Shown in pieces: positions 41,404-49,566 of a DNA stretch of 64,000 bases; within the stretch, counting starts at the first letter, position 1; every line of letters starts with the position of its first letter. The stretch lies in contig CAVURU010000003.1 in assembly GCA_963744005.1 (NCBI GenBank), positions 1,922,001-1,986,000 of the forward strand, read 5' to 3'. This stretch comes from Palsa-504 sp963744005. GTDB taxonomy: Bacteria; Actinomycetota; Actinomycetes; Streptosporangiales; Streptosporangiaceae. Below the pieces are notes generated by a model. It was not told the DNA's origin. It saw only the letters and a list, made by a program, of their open reading frames with translations, and ran no database searches. The position numbers were made by a program, and so were the translations under genes.

Positions 41404-42348
41404 ATGCCCTCCGTGGCGTTCGTGATCAACAGCCTGCGGGTCCGCGACCCGAGCCGGTTCCGGCGGCGCTGCCAGGCCGCGGCCCGGGCTGCGGGCTGGG
41501 ATCCATCCTTCGCCGAGACCAGCGCGGGCGACGGCGGCGTCGGGGCGGCCCGGGCGGCGGTGGCCGCCGGAGCCTCGCTGGTCTTCGCCGCGGGCGGTGA
41601 CGGCACCGTGCGGGCCTGCGCGCAGGCGCTGACGGGCACGGCCGTGCCGCTGGCCATCGTCCCGCTGGGCACGGCCAACCTGACCGCGCGGGCGCTGCGG
41701 ATCCCGGCCCAGGCAAGCCGGGCGCTGGCGGCGGGGTTCGGCGGCCGGGACCGGGTGATCGACGTGGCCTGCGCCGAGCTCAGCGGCGGGGCGGGCGCTT
41801 GCGGCGACGGCGCCGGGGCGGGCCTCGCGGGGGGCGGCGGACACGCTCCGATCAGCTTCACCGCGATGGCCGGCATCGGGCTGGACGCGGCGGTGGTGGG
41901 GGCGGCGCCGATCCGGCACAAGCACCGGATCGGCTGGGTGGCCTACGCCGTGTCGGGGCTCGGCCGGCTGGCCGCGCCGCCGGGTGACTTCACCATCACC
42001 CTGGACGGCGGCGAGCCGCTGCGGCGGCGGGCCCGGTGCGTGGTGGTCGGGAACGCCGGGCTGCTGCCCGGCGGGTTCGTGCTGCTGCCCGGGGCCCGGC
42101 TGGACGACGGCCTGCTGGACGTGGGCATCCTGGCCCCTTCCGGGCTACTGGGCTGGCCGCGGGCGGCCGGCCGGGTGCTGACCCGCAGCCGGCGCCAGGA
42201 CCAGACGCTGGAACGGTTCCAGGCCCGGCAGGTACAGATCAGCGCGGCCGCCGGGCTGCCCCGGCAGATCGACGGGGAGGTCGTCCCGGCGGGCCGGACG
42301 CTGACCGTCACGGTCCGCCCGGGCGCGCTGACGGTCCGCCAGCCCTAG
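41404..42348 (+). CDS. diacylglycerol kinase-like lipid kinase
   Basis: 314-residue protein with the DAGK catalytic fold: the nucleotide motif FAAGGDGTVRACA near residue 65 and VPLGTANLTARAL, corresponding to the GTxND(L/F)A block with Asn present and Asp replaced by Leu. The C-terminal half has GNAGLLPGGFVLLPGA. Substrate may be diacylglycerol, sphingosine-like lipids or polyprenyl alcohols; not assigned. The start is 31 nt after zwf, so it may be the last gene of the operon or read from its own promoter. A Gly/Ala-rich insertion near residues 128-145 is encoded by low-complexity DNA. Confidence 0.85.
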   Translation: MPSVAFVINSLRVRDPSRFRRRCQAAARAAGWDPSFAETSAGDGGVGAARAAVAAGASLVFAAGGDGTVRACAQALTGTAVPLAIVPLGTANLTARALRIPAQASRALAAGFGGRDRVIDVACAELSGGAGACGDGAGAGLAGGGGHAPISFTAMAGIGLDAAVVGAAPIRHKHRIGWVAYAVSGLGRLAAPPGDFTITLDGGEPLRRRARCVVVGNAGLLPGGFVLLPGARLDDGLLDVGILAPSGLLGWPRAAGRVLTRSRRQDQTLERFQARQVQISAAAGLPRQIDGEVVPAGRTLTVTVRPGALTVRQP

Positions 42349-43748
42349 GGTCTACGGGCCGGGCTGATGTTGGCGTTGCGGTGGAACACGTTGCCGGGGT
42401 CGTAGACCGCCTTGACCTGGGCCAGCCGGTCGTATTTGGCCGGCCCGTAGTTCTGCCGGACCCGGTCGCCCGGGTCATCGGAGATGCCGTTGATGTAGCC
42501 GTCGCCGGTGCCGATGGCGTGCGGGCGCAGCGCGTCCCAGAAGTCGCGGACCCAGCGGCGGTCGGCGGCCAGCAGACCAGGGTCGGGGGCGAAGCCGACG
42601 ATGAAGACGCCGTACCGCGCCGAGCGCCCGCCGCTGAAGGCCGTGTCGTCGTCGCCGGGGGCGCAGTAGGCGCCGTCGAGCCGGTAGAGCAGCAGCTGCG
42701 ACATGGGCGAGTTCTTGGCCGGCACGTGCGCGGCGACGGTGTCGATCACCGCGTCGGACAGCTCCTCGACGTAGGTGCCCTTCTCGTAGCAGTAGGAACC
42801 CCAGGCGGTGGCCTCGTCCATCAGCTTCTGCAGCTCGACGTAGGGCATGGGGGCAGCCAGGTCGAACAGCGGCGGGAGGCTGTCGCGGACCCGGGTCACG
42901 AGCTGCGCGTGCTCGGGTGCGCCGTTGAACCCGATCAGCAGCAGCACGTAGCCCGGGGCGAAGTGATGCTCAGCCGGGACGAACGGGGCGGGCGGCGCGT
43001 TGAGGGCGCCGATCAGGCCGTTGATGTCCGGCGGCATCGAGCGGGTGATGTCGCGGGCCAGCCGGAGCGCGTCGCGGCCCTGCTCCAGCGGCCAGAAGAA
43101 CAGGCCGACCTGGATCATCGGGTCGAGCTCGTGCAGGGCGAACTCGAAGGAGGTGACGACGCCGAAGTTGCCGCCGCCCCCGCGGACGGCCCAGAACAAG
43201 TCCGGATACTCCTGCGCCGAGGCGGTGCGCAGCTGGCCGTCGGCGGTGACGATCTCGACCGAGACCAGGTTGTCGATGGTCAGCCCGAACTTGCGGGTCA
43301 GCCAGCCCATGCCGCCGCCCAGGGTCAGCCCGCCCGCGCCGGTGTGGCTGACCAGCCCGGCCGGCACGGCCAGGCCGTGGGCCAGGGTGGCCGCGTCGAC
43401 GTCGCCGAGCAGGGCGCCGCCGCCGACCCGGACCCGGCGGGCCGCCGGGTCGACCGTGACCTCGTTCAGCGAGCTGAGGTCGATCATCAGCCCGTCGTCG
43501 CAGACGGCCGTGCCGGAGGTGTTGTGCGCGCCGCCGCGCACGCAGATCTCCAGGTCGTGCTGGCGGGCGTAGCCGATGGCCGCGGCCACGTCGGCGGCCG
43601 AGGCACAGCGGGCGATGACCGCCGGGCTCCGGTCGATCTCCGAATTCCAGACCCGGCGCCCCTGCTCGAACCCCGGGTCGCCGGGCGCGATCACCTGTCC
43701 CTGCAGGACCGCGCGAAGCTCGCCGATGGCGGTGGCCGTATGCGTCAT
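42345..43748 (-). CDS. FAD-binding oxidoreductase of the berberine-bridge (BBE) family
   Basis: 467-residue flavoprotein. The PCMH FAD domain has CVRGGAHNTSGTAVCDDGLM, where His of GGAHN is the usual covalent flavin attachment site, and GGGMGWLTRKFGLTIDNL. The C-terminal BBE motif is NYGPAKYDRLAQVKAVYDPGNVF. Oxidises carbohydrates, alcohols or alkaloid-like substrates in relatives; no second cysteine linkage can be seen. The stop codon overlaps the convergent DAGK-like gene by 4 nt. No product can be named. Confidence 0.88.
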   Translation of the reverse strand: MTHTATAIGELRAVLQGQVIAPGDPGFEQGRRVWNSEIDRSPAVIARCASAADVAAAIGYARQHDLEICVRGGAHNTSGTAVCDDGLMIDLSSLNEVTVDPAARRVRVGGGALLGDVDAATLAHGLAVPAGLVSHTGAGGLTLGGGMGWLTRKFGLTIDNLVSVEIVTADGQLRTASAQEYPDLFWAVRGGGGNFGVVTSFEFALHELDPMIQVGLFFWPLEQGRDALRLARDITRSMPPDINGLIGALNAPPAPFVPAEHHFAPGYVLLLIGFNGAPEHAQLVTRVRDSLPPLFDLAAPMPYVELQKLMDEATAWGSYCYEKGTYVEELSDAVIDTVAAHVPAKNSPMSQLLLYRLDGAYCAPGDDDTAFSGGRSARYGVFIVGFAPDPGLLAADRRWVRDFWDALRPHAIGTGDGYINGISDDPGDRVRQNYGPAKYDRLAQVKAVYDPGNVFHRNANISPARRP

Positions 43749-43820
43749 AGGAGGAGGCCACCAGGCCGGTGTGAAGGCTCACTGCCGACGATGTGCAGAT
43801 CCGGTAGAGGAGGCGCCGGC

Positions 43821-44792
43821 CTAGACGTCGATGCCGGCCGCGCGGAGGCGGGCGGCGTTCTGCTCATCCAGGGCGGCGTAGGCCCCGGTCTCGTCCAGGC
43901 AGGGCTGGCGGTCGGCCGGGCCGGCCAGGTGGCTGGGGTCGACCTCGGCGCGGTAGACGAAGGTGGCGTTACCCTCCAGGACAGGGAACCACTGGTCGTC
44001 GCTGACCTGCAAGGACACCGTGGCCACGCCGCCGGCGTTGCGGACCAGCACGTCGCGCTGCGGGTCGGCCAGGCCGATGCGGGAGTAGACGGAGCGAGCC
44101 GCGGCCATCCCGGAGCCGCAGGAGGCGGTCAGCCCGGCGCCCCGCTCGAAGGTGCGCACGAAGACCTCGTCGGGTGCCAGCGGCATCAGCACCGACAGGT
44201 TGGCGCCGACGGGGAAGGTGCCGGGCCGGGCGGCGACCTGCTCCCCCATGGCCACCAGGTCGGATTCGACGTACTTGTCGACCACCGCGACCAGGTGCGG
44301 ATTCGGGATGGTCACGGCGGTGAAGGTGAGGGCGGGATCCAGCTCGGGCAGCCGGGCCTGCACCGCCGGGCTGAGGCCGGCCACCACCGGCGGGTCGGGG
44401 GGCTGGGGGTCGAAGCTGACCGCGGGATGCTCGAGCCGGATCTGGCGCACGCCCTCGGGGGTGGTCGCGCCGCGGTGCACGGTGTAGGCCCGGGACCCGC
44501 TGCGGATCTCGGCGGTGTCGGTGCCGCGCAGGTCGAGGACGACCCGGCCCAGGCAGCGCATGCCGTTGCCGCAGAACTCGGCGGAGGATCCGTCCGGGTT
44601 GAAGAACCACGCCTCGGGCACGGCCGGGGCCGCGTCGTAGAAGTACACGCCGTCGCCGCCGAACGGGCCGGCCCGGTCGCACAGGTTCCGGACGAAGCCG
44701 CGCAGGTCGCGGTCGGAGGCAAACTCAGCGGGCCGCAGGGCGACCACGAAGATGTCGTTCTGCGAGCCGTGCGCGCTGAGGATCTCGGTCAT
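43821..44792 (-). CDS. dapF: diaminopimelate epimerase-like protein
   Basis: 323-residue PLP-independent epimerase. Both catalytic cysteines are present, in FCGNGMRCLG and ASCGSGMAAA, and the N-terminal SAHGSQNDIFVV corresponds to the GxGNDF/ENDFV motif in a diverged form. Function as DapF (LL- to meso-diaminopimelate for peptidoglycan) is the default call. Actinomycete dapF usually sits with miaA/hflX genes, which are absent here, and the N-terminus differs from the standard GHGTENDF, so a paralogous epimerase with another amino acid substrate is possible. It lies 11 nt downstream of a NUDIX gene. Confidence 0.75.
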   Translation of the reverse strand: MTEILSAHGSQNDIFVVALRPAEFASDRDLRGFVRNLCDRAGPFGGDGVYFYDAAPAVPEAWFFNPDGSSAEFCGNGMRCLGRVVLDLRGTDTAEIRSGSRAYTVHRGATTPEGVRQIRLEHPAVSFDPQPPDPPVVAGLSPAVQARLPELDPALTFTAVTIPNPHLVAVVDKYVESDLVAMGEQVAARPGTFPVGANLSVLMPLAPDEVFVRTFERGAGLTASCGSGMAAARSVYSRIGLADPQRDVLVRNAGGVATVSLQVSDDQWFPVLEGNATFVYRAEVDPSHLAGPADRQPCLDETGAYAALDEQNAARLRAAGIDV

Positions 44793-44803
44793 CGCCCGCC
44801 AGC

Positions 44804-45346
44804 TTATCCGGCGGCGGACAGCCTCGCAGGCCCGCGCCGGGCGCCGCGGGGCAGCGGGGCCGGGCGGACGGCCTCGGTCCCGCCGATGCTGGGCGCGGCG
44901 AACGCCGGATAGGTGGAGAAGCCCATGCCGTCGGCGTAGTTGCGCAGCGCGACCCGGGCCCGGTCGAGCATGTTGGTGGGGAGGTCCTCGACATCGAACC
45001 AGCGGGCGTCAGGGGAGGCCGGCTGGCCGGTCCAGCCGGAGACGGACAGGTAGAAACCGATCCGCCCGCTGCCGGAGACGTCGTGCATGACGTGGGCCAG
45101 GGCCACGTCCTGCTCGGTGATGACCAGGCCAGCGACCGAGGCGACCCGGATGGCCGTCTCCACGATCGTCTCCCGGTCGATGAGCTGGCCGGACGGCGGC
45201 TCGTAGGCCCCGTCCCCGTACCCGGTGTTGGCCCGTTCCCGGAGCAGGACCCGGCCGCCGCTCAGCAGCAGGAGGACCACGTCTACCACCACCCGGCGAT
45301 GCGGCGAGAAGTCCGCCGTGATCGAAGTACCGCCCGTTGTGCTCAT
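44804..45346 (-). CDS. degenerate NUDIX-domain protein
   Basis: 180-residue protein with a NUDIX fold (VVVDVVLLLLSGGRVLLRERANTG, then GAYEPPSGQLIDRETIVETA). In the NUDIX box the GX5E part is kept but the REUXEEXGU part reads RVASVAGLV, so the catalytic glutamates are lost. It is probably not a hydrolase, and may sense a nucleotide or be structural. The ATG at 45344-45346 follows GAGG; the frame is open further upstream through a region without ribosome site. Upstream gene of a two-gene unit with dapF. Confidence 0.72.
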   Translation of the reverse strand: MSTTGGTSITADFSPHRRVVVDVVLLLLSGGRVLLRERANTGYGDGAYEPPSGQLIDRETIVETAIRVASVAGLVITEQDVALAHVMHDVSGSGRIGFYLSVSGWTGQPASPDARWFDVEDLPTNMLDRARVALRNYADGMGFSTYPAFAAPSIGGTEAVRPAPLPRGARRGPARLSAAG

Positions 45347-45450
45347 CAAGTTCGCCTCGCGCCCGCCCCAAACGCCAGACCTGGGCCCCTGCCCGGCGCA
45401 TATTGGTGATCGCGCACTACCCAGGAGAAAGCACGCTACCTCCGCGGGCC

Positions 45451-45591
45451 TGTGGATCGCCAGGTGCGCAAGGGCGGCGAACCTGTGGACGAGGGCGGGA
45501 AAACGGCCCGCCCGGTTGTGGACAGCCGGGCGGGCAGGCCGCTGCGGCCCGGAGTCCGCGCTGTGGAGAACCGTCGCGGTCATGTGGAGGA
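45451..45591. other. cluster of five DnaA-box-like TGTGGA sites
   Basis: TGTGGA occurs five times in 140 bp, same orientation, at 45451, 45484, 45517, 45562 and 45583. The first three are exactly 33 bp apart. The best, TGTGGACAG at 45517, is the complement of CTGTCCACA, a good actinobacterial DnaA box; TGTGGACGA and TGTGGAGAA are weaker. It lies between divergent NUDIX and DinB genes. oriC genes (dnaA, dnaN) are absent, so this is not the origin; DnaA titration or another regulator is possible. Confidence 0.35.
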
Positions 45592-45627
45592 GGCGGCCGG
45601 AGATAAGTTGGGCCCTAGGCTGAGGCC

Positions 45628-46227
45628 ATGACCTCAGTGGACTGGAGCTTCCAGCTGGCCGAACAGCTGGACTGGCACTGGCGCGAGCAGCTGCGGCCCA
45701 GGCTGGAGGGACTGACCGACGCGGAATACCGGTGGGAGCCGGTACCCGGCGCGTGGAACGTGCGGCCGCGCGGCACGGGCACGGCGCCGGCCGAGGTGGG
45801 CGCGGGTGAGTTCGTTCTCGACTTCGCCTGGCCGGAGCCGGATCCGGCGCCGCTGACCACCATCGCGTGGCGGCTCGGGCACATCACCGTGGGCGCGCTG
45901 GGCATGCGAACGGCGGCCCACTTCGGCGGGCCGCCGTTCGACTACGCCACGCACCGCTATCCCGGCGACGCCGCGACCGCGCTGGCCGAGCTCGACGCGG
46001 CGTACGCGGGCTGGATCACGGGCGTGCGCGGGCTGGGGGCCGACGGCCTGGCCCGGCCGTGCGGGCCGGCCGAGGGCCCCTGGGCGGAGTCGTCGATGGC
46101 CGAGCTGGTCCTGCACATCAACCGGGAGATGCTCCACCACGGAGCGGAGATCGCCCTGCTCCGCGACCTGTACCTGTGGGGTTCACGGGCTCAGCTCGAG
46201 CCGGTTTCGGGGCCCTCCGCGACGTAG
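45628..46227 (+). CDS. DinB/DUF664-type metal-binding four-helix protein
   Basis: 199-residue member of the DinB-like four-helix superfamily. The three His ligand pattern is present at WRLGHITVG (helix 2) and NREMLHHGAEIALLRDLYL (helix 4). Related proteins are thiol S-transferases of mycothiol or bacillithiol, or unknown; a mycothiol-dependent activity is plausible in an actinomycete, not shown. GAGGCC precedes the ATG. Its 3' end overlaps the convergent deaminase gene by 37 nt. Confidence 0.82.
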   Translation: MTSVDWSFQLAEQLDWHWREQLRPRLEGLTDAEYRWEPVPGAWNVRPRGTGTAPAEVGAGEFVLDFAWPEPDPAPLTTIAWRLGHITVGALGMRTAAHFGGPPFDYATHRYPGDAATALAELDAAYAGWITGVRGLGADGLARPCGPAEGPWAESSMAELVLHINREMLHHGAEIALLRDLYLWGSRAQLEPVSGPSAT

Positions 46228-47222
46228 GCGTCGAGGCGGGCCAGCAGGCCGTCTCGTTCGGCCGGGCTGAGCCAGGCGATCTCGAAGGAGTTGCGGGCCA
46301 GCTGGGCCACGTCGGCCCGGGTCAGGCTCGCGGCCTGGGCCACGGTGACCAGGTTCTGGTTCACGTAGGCGTCGAAGTAGGCCGGGTCGTCGGAGTTCAC
46401 CGTGGGGCGCAGCGACCGGTCCAGCATCGTCTTGAGCTCGGCTTCCTTGAGCCCGTCGGTCACGAACCGGTTGGAGATCGGGCACACGGTCAGCCCGATG
46501 CCGTCCCGGGCCATCCGCGCGACCAGCGCGTCGTCCTCCAGGCAGTTGACGCCGTGGTCGATCCGCTCGACCCCGATGTCGTCCAGGGCCTGCCAGATGT
46601 GCCCGACCGCGTCGTCCTGGTCCACGTCGCAGTGCATGGTCAGGCGATAGCCTTCGGCGCGGGCGCTCTCGAAGACCTGCATGAACTTCAGCGGCGGGTT
46701 GTCCCGCTCGTCGGAGTCCAGGCCCACCCCCACGATCTTGTCCTTGTGCGGCACGGACTGCTCGAGGGTCTCCAGGGCGGATTCCGCCGACATGTCCCGC
46801 AGGAAGCACATGATGAGCTGGGCGCTGACGCCGAGCTGCTGGCCCGCGTCCCGCCGGGCCCGGTCCAGGCCGCCGATGATGGTGTCGAAGCTGACCCCGC
46901 GGCTGGTGTGGGCCTGCGGGTCGAAGAAGATCTCGGCGTGCACCACGTGCTGGGCGCTGGCCTTGCGGAAGTAGGCCATGGCCAGGTCGTAGAAGTCCTG
47001 CTCCTCGCGGAGCACCGACATGGCCTGGTAGTAGACGGGCAGGAACGACGTCAGGTCGTGGAAGGTGTACTCGGCGCGCATCTCCTGGACTGAGGCGTAG
47101 GGCAGGCTCAGGCCGTTCCGGGCGGCCAGGTCGAACCGCAGCTCCGGCTCCAGGGAGCCCTCGATGTGCAGGTGCATCTCGGCCTTGGGCAGGCCGTCGA
47201 TGAACGTCGTCAGGTCGGCCAT
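46191..47222 (-). CDS. adenosine/adenine deaminase family protein with HCDVDQ motif
   Basis: 343-residue amidohydrolase of the adenosine deaminase family. Metal ligands are at EMHLHIEGSL (HxH) and the C-terminal TVNSDDPAYF (Asp). The usual HAGE motif with catalytic Glu is replaced by MHCDVDQDDAV, so position-equivalent Glu is Asp; DHGVN keeps the following His. Preferred substrate is therefore uncertain (adenosine, adenine, or other 6-aminopurine). It starts 6 nt after the nucleobase permease gene, pointing to uptake and deamination of one compound. Confidence 0.85.
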   Translation of the reverse strand: MADLTTFIDGLPKAEMHLHIEGSLEPELRFDLAARNGLSLPYASVQEMRAEYTFHDLTSFLPVYYQAMSVLREEQDFYDLAMAYFRKASAQHVVHAEIFFDPQAHTSRGVSFDTIIGGLDRARRDAGQQLGVSAQLIMCFLRDMSAESALETLEQSVPHKDKIVGVGLDSDERDNPPLKFMQVFESARAEGYRLTMHCDVDQDDAVGHIWQALDDIGVERIDHGVNCLEDDALVARMARDGIGLTVCPISNRFVTDGLKEAELKTMLDRSLRPTVNSDDPAYFDAYVNQNLVTVAQAASLTRADVAQLARNSFEIAWLSPAERDGLLARLDAYVAEGPETGSS

Positions 47223-47228
47223 CGGCGA

Positions 47229-48707
47229 TCAGCTCTCCAGCGCCTGGGCGGCCTCGCGCTTGATGCCGCGCCCGGCCAGCGCCCAGTACAGCAGCGAACC
47301 CACCGCGATGCCGAGCGCCCAGCTGAAGTCACCGCCGGGCAGGCCCGGGAAGTGGTTGGACAGCGGACCCACGTAGGCCGGCACGGCGAAGTCCGCGTCG
47401 ATCCACATCAGCGCGGCGACCATGCCCACCACCTGGGCGATGATGGCCGGCCAGTGCACGCCGCCGTTGCGCCAGTACAGCCCGTCGCGGGTGGACCGCA
47501 GCGACAGCGAGTCGTACCGGCGGCCGCGCAGCAGCCAGTCGGTGATGAAGATGCCGAACCACGGCGCCAGCCAGACCACGATGTAGAGCAGGAACCCGGC
47601 GAAGTCCTTGTAGAAGTTGCCGTGGAACAAGATGACGCCGGTGACCGCGGCGCAGACCACGGTGTCGATGATGACCGCGCCCCAGCGCTTGACCGGGACG
47701 CCCAGGGCCTGCAGCGTCACGCCGGAGGAGTACATGTCGATGGTGTTGATCGACAGCAGCTGGAAGATGGCGAAGATGAGGAACGGGGTGACGAACCAGG
47801 ACGGGAACGACTGCGGCACGCCGAGCTGGGTGATGCCGACCAGCTTGGTGGTGATCGTGTAGGCGAACACGCCCAGCAGCTCCAGCAGGACGGACGGGAT
47901 GGCCGCGCCGAGGATCGCGGCCCAGAAGGTCTTCGACATCTTCGTGTCACGGGGCAGGTAGCGGGAGTAGTCGTTGCCGTTCCCGGTCCAGCCCAGGCCG
48001 CCCAGGGAGATGACCAGCACCAGGGCCGTGGTCCACACCGCGAAGGACACCGGCTTCTGGTGGAAGGTGGACAGGTGCAGCCGGTTGAAGGTGAAGGCGG
48101 CCAGCACGATGAAGAACACGATGAAGATGTAACTGAGGTAGCGCAGGACCTTGGTGATGGTCGCGTGACCCAGCAGCGGCATGACCATCTGCAGCAGGGC
48201 GGCGACGATGATGACGCCGATCTTGGCCGGGCCGTCCAGGTCGCTCCCGTGCAGCCCGAACAGCAGGATGACGGTGGCGACGACGAAGTAGATGCCCTCG
48301 ATCTCGAAGCCGACCTGGGTGACCCAGTTGAACAGCGCGACCAGCCGGTTGCCGTTCTGGCCGAACGGCGCCCGGCTGATCATGAACGTCGTCGTGCCGG
48401 TCTGCGGGCCCTGCAAGCTGGCCAGGCCGAGGAAGGCGTAGAAGAGGTTGCCGATCAGGATGACCGCGACCGCCTGCGGGACCGACAGGCCGAAGGCCAT
48501 GATCAGCGTCCCGTAGTAGAAGTACTCCACGTTGAACACGGCGCCGGCCCACAGCCAGAACAGGCCGCTCGGCTTCATCTTCCGCTCGGAGTCGGGGATC
48601 AGATCGATACCGCGCTGCTCGATCTTGAACGCCGCATACTCCTGCGGAACCTCTTCCAGGGGCTGTCGCGGCCTGCCGTGTCTGCCTGCGACGAGATCGC
48701 CACTCAT
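47229..48707 (-). CDS. NCS1-family nucleobase:cation symporter (cytosine/purine permease)
   Basis: 492-residue membrane protein with 12 predicted helices, of the nucleobase:cation symporter-1 family. Family sequence features include the N-terminal helix LFWLWAGAVFNVEYFYYGTL, SRAPFGQNGNR and GNGNDYSRYLP in the sixth to seventh helix. Related proteins take up cytosine, uracil, allantoin, hypoxanthine or adenine. Coupling to a 6-aminopurine deaminase gene suggests adenine or a modified purine. A 5-bp inverted repeat lies upstream, near a possible promoter. Confidence 0.9.
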   Translation of the reverse strand: MSGDLVAGRHGRPRQPLEEVPQEYAAFKIEQRGIDLIPDSERKMKPSGLFWLWAGAVFNVEYFYYGTLIMAFGLSVPQAVAVILIGNLFYAFLGLASLQGPQTGTTTFMISRAPFGQNGNRLVALFNWVTQVGFEIEGIYFVVATVILLFGLHGSDLDGPAKIGVIIVAALLQMVMPLLGHATITKVLRYLSYIFIVFFIVLAAFTFNRLHLSTFHQKPVSFAVWTTALVLVISLGGLGWTGNGNDYSRYLPRDTKMSKTFWAAILGAAIPSVLLELLGVFAYTITTKLVGITQLGVPQSFPSWFVTPFLIFAIFQLLSINTIDMYSSGVTLQALGVPVKRWGAVIIDTVVCAAVTGVILFHGNFYKDFAGFLLYIVVWLAPWFGIFITDWLLRGRRYDSLSLRSTRDGLYWRNGGVHWPAIIAQVVGMVAALMWIDADFAVPAYVGPLSNHFPGLPGGDFSWALGIAVGSLLYWALAGRGIKREAAQALES

Positions 48708-48782
48708 CGTTTTGCTCCAGTGCGCTTAGGTTCTGGGAGGGGTGGGGACGGCTGCTGTCTGGGCCATGATCCTGCACGTTCC

Positions 48783-48796
48783 CCGTAAACATACGG
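48783..48796. promoter_or_regulatory. inverted repeat upstream of nucleobase permease
   Basis: CCGTA-AACA-TACGG about 75 nt before the permease ATG. On the minus strand TATGTT within it could be a -10 box. It could be the operator of a purine-responsive repressor; no regulator gene is adjacent. Confidence 0.25.
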
Positions 48797-49403
48797 TTTC
48801 CGGCGCGTAATGAACAGATACGCCCAGCTACTATCTATCACGGCTATTTTCGCAAAGTACGCGCGGGTTGTCTGCTGACTAGCAGAGGAGCATGTCAGCC
48901 CGCCGGGCGAGACCGGCCGCGTTGCCGCCGCAACGTGGTCCGGGAGCCAAATCCGACCACGTTAAGCAGCCGTTCCGTTACCAGCTCTCCCGGGCTGGTT
49001 AACCGCGCGGTAATTGAATCACGTATACCTGGGGCTTCCTGCGCCCCGGCCGCACCCGGTCGGCCGGAGTCCGGCACAGGTCAGCGGCCGGCGCGAGGCC
49101 GGGCGGGCATCGTCCGGGCAGCGGCCGCGCACGAGACGGCCGGGCCGGGCGGGCCGGGCGGGCTAGCACCACGGCCGGGCCCGGACGGGCCCGACGCAGC
49201 CTGGACGGGTTGGAACGGACGAGACGGATGCGGCATTGGCGAGTATTGCGAAACATGACGGAAACCTTTGGCCGGCCCTTTATCCGTCCAATTCACGGCT
49301 TTATCTAAAACTTTTCCCAAAACATGGCCAAACGGCGCAGGCCGCCACTAGCATGCCGTTTAGTTGTGATTTCCATGCACGTGCAGAATGGTGGCTCGCA
49401 GTG

Positions 49404-49440
49404 ACTTGGCGCGTACAAAGAGTGCCAAGTGGCGTCAGCG
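49404..49440. promoter_or_regulatory. inverted repeat before STAND ATPase gene
   Basis: ACTTGGC and GCCAAGT with a 23-nt interior. It lies 127 nt before the chosen start and could be an operator; no other evidence. Confidence 0.25.
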
Positions 49441-49566
49441 GGCCGGGATCGGGCGTCGCGTGCGGTTCAGGCCAGGGGGGTCGGCCGCCCGCGGGTGAGG
49501 AACTGGGCCGCGGCCGAAGCGGGGTCGGCCTGCCGTCCACCGGCTATCGCGGGAGAGGCTGTCAGC

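Larger units (their letters stand above)
48708..49566. other. 859-bp gene-poor region between permease and STAND ATPase
   Basis: No ORF here has a convincing start, ribosome site or recognisable product. It holds the permease promoter side (48708-48890, relatively AT-rich around CTACTATCTATCACGGC), a stretch of direct GGGCCGGGC repeats near 49139-49163, an AT-rich segment near 49285-49320 (GCTTTATCTAAAACTTTTCC) that likely carries the promoter of the following ATPase gene, and one inverted repeat at 49404-49440. No tRNA, riboswitch or RNA gene was recognised. Confidence 0.6.

Noticed and set aside
45225..45623. Open frame with repeated Cys-Gly over the TGTGGA cluster
   Set aside because: It is a by-product of the TGTGGA sites, has no ribosome site and overlaps the NUDIX start region.
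49139..49163. GGGCCGGGC direct repeats as a possible CRISPR-like or VNTR element
   Set aside because: Units are short, adjacent and without spacers; only low-complexity DNA.
48895..49258. Short open frames on both strands in the gene-poor region
   Set aside because: Composition is Pro/Arg/Gly-rich, no ribosome sites, and both strands are open equally.
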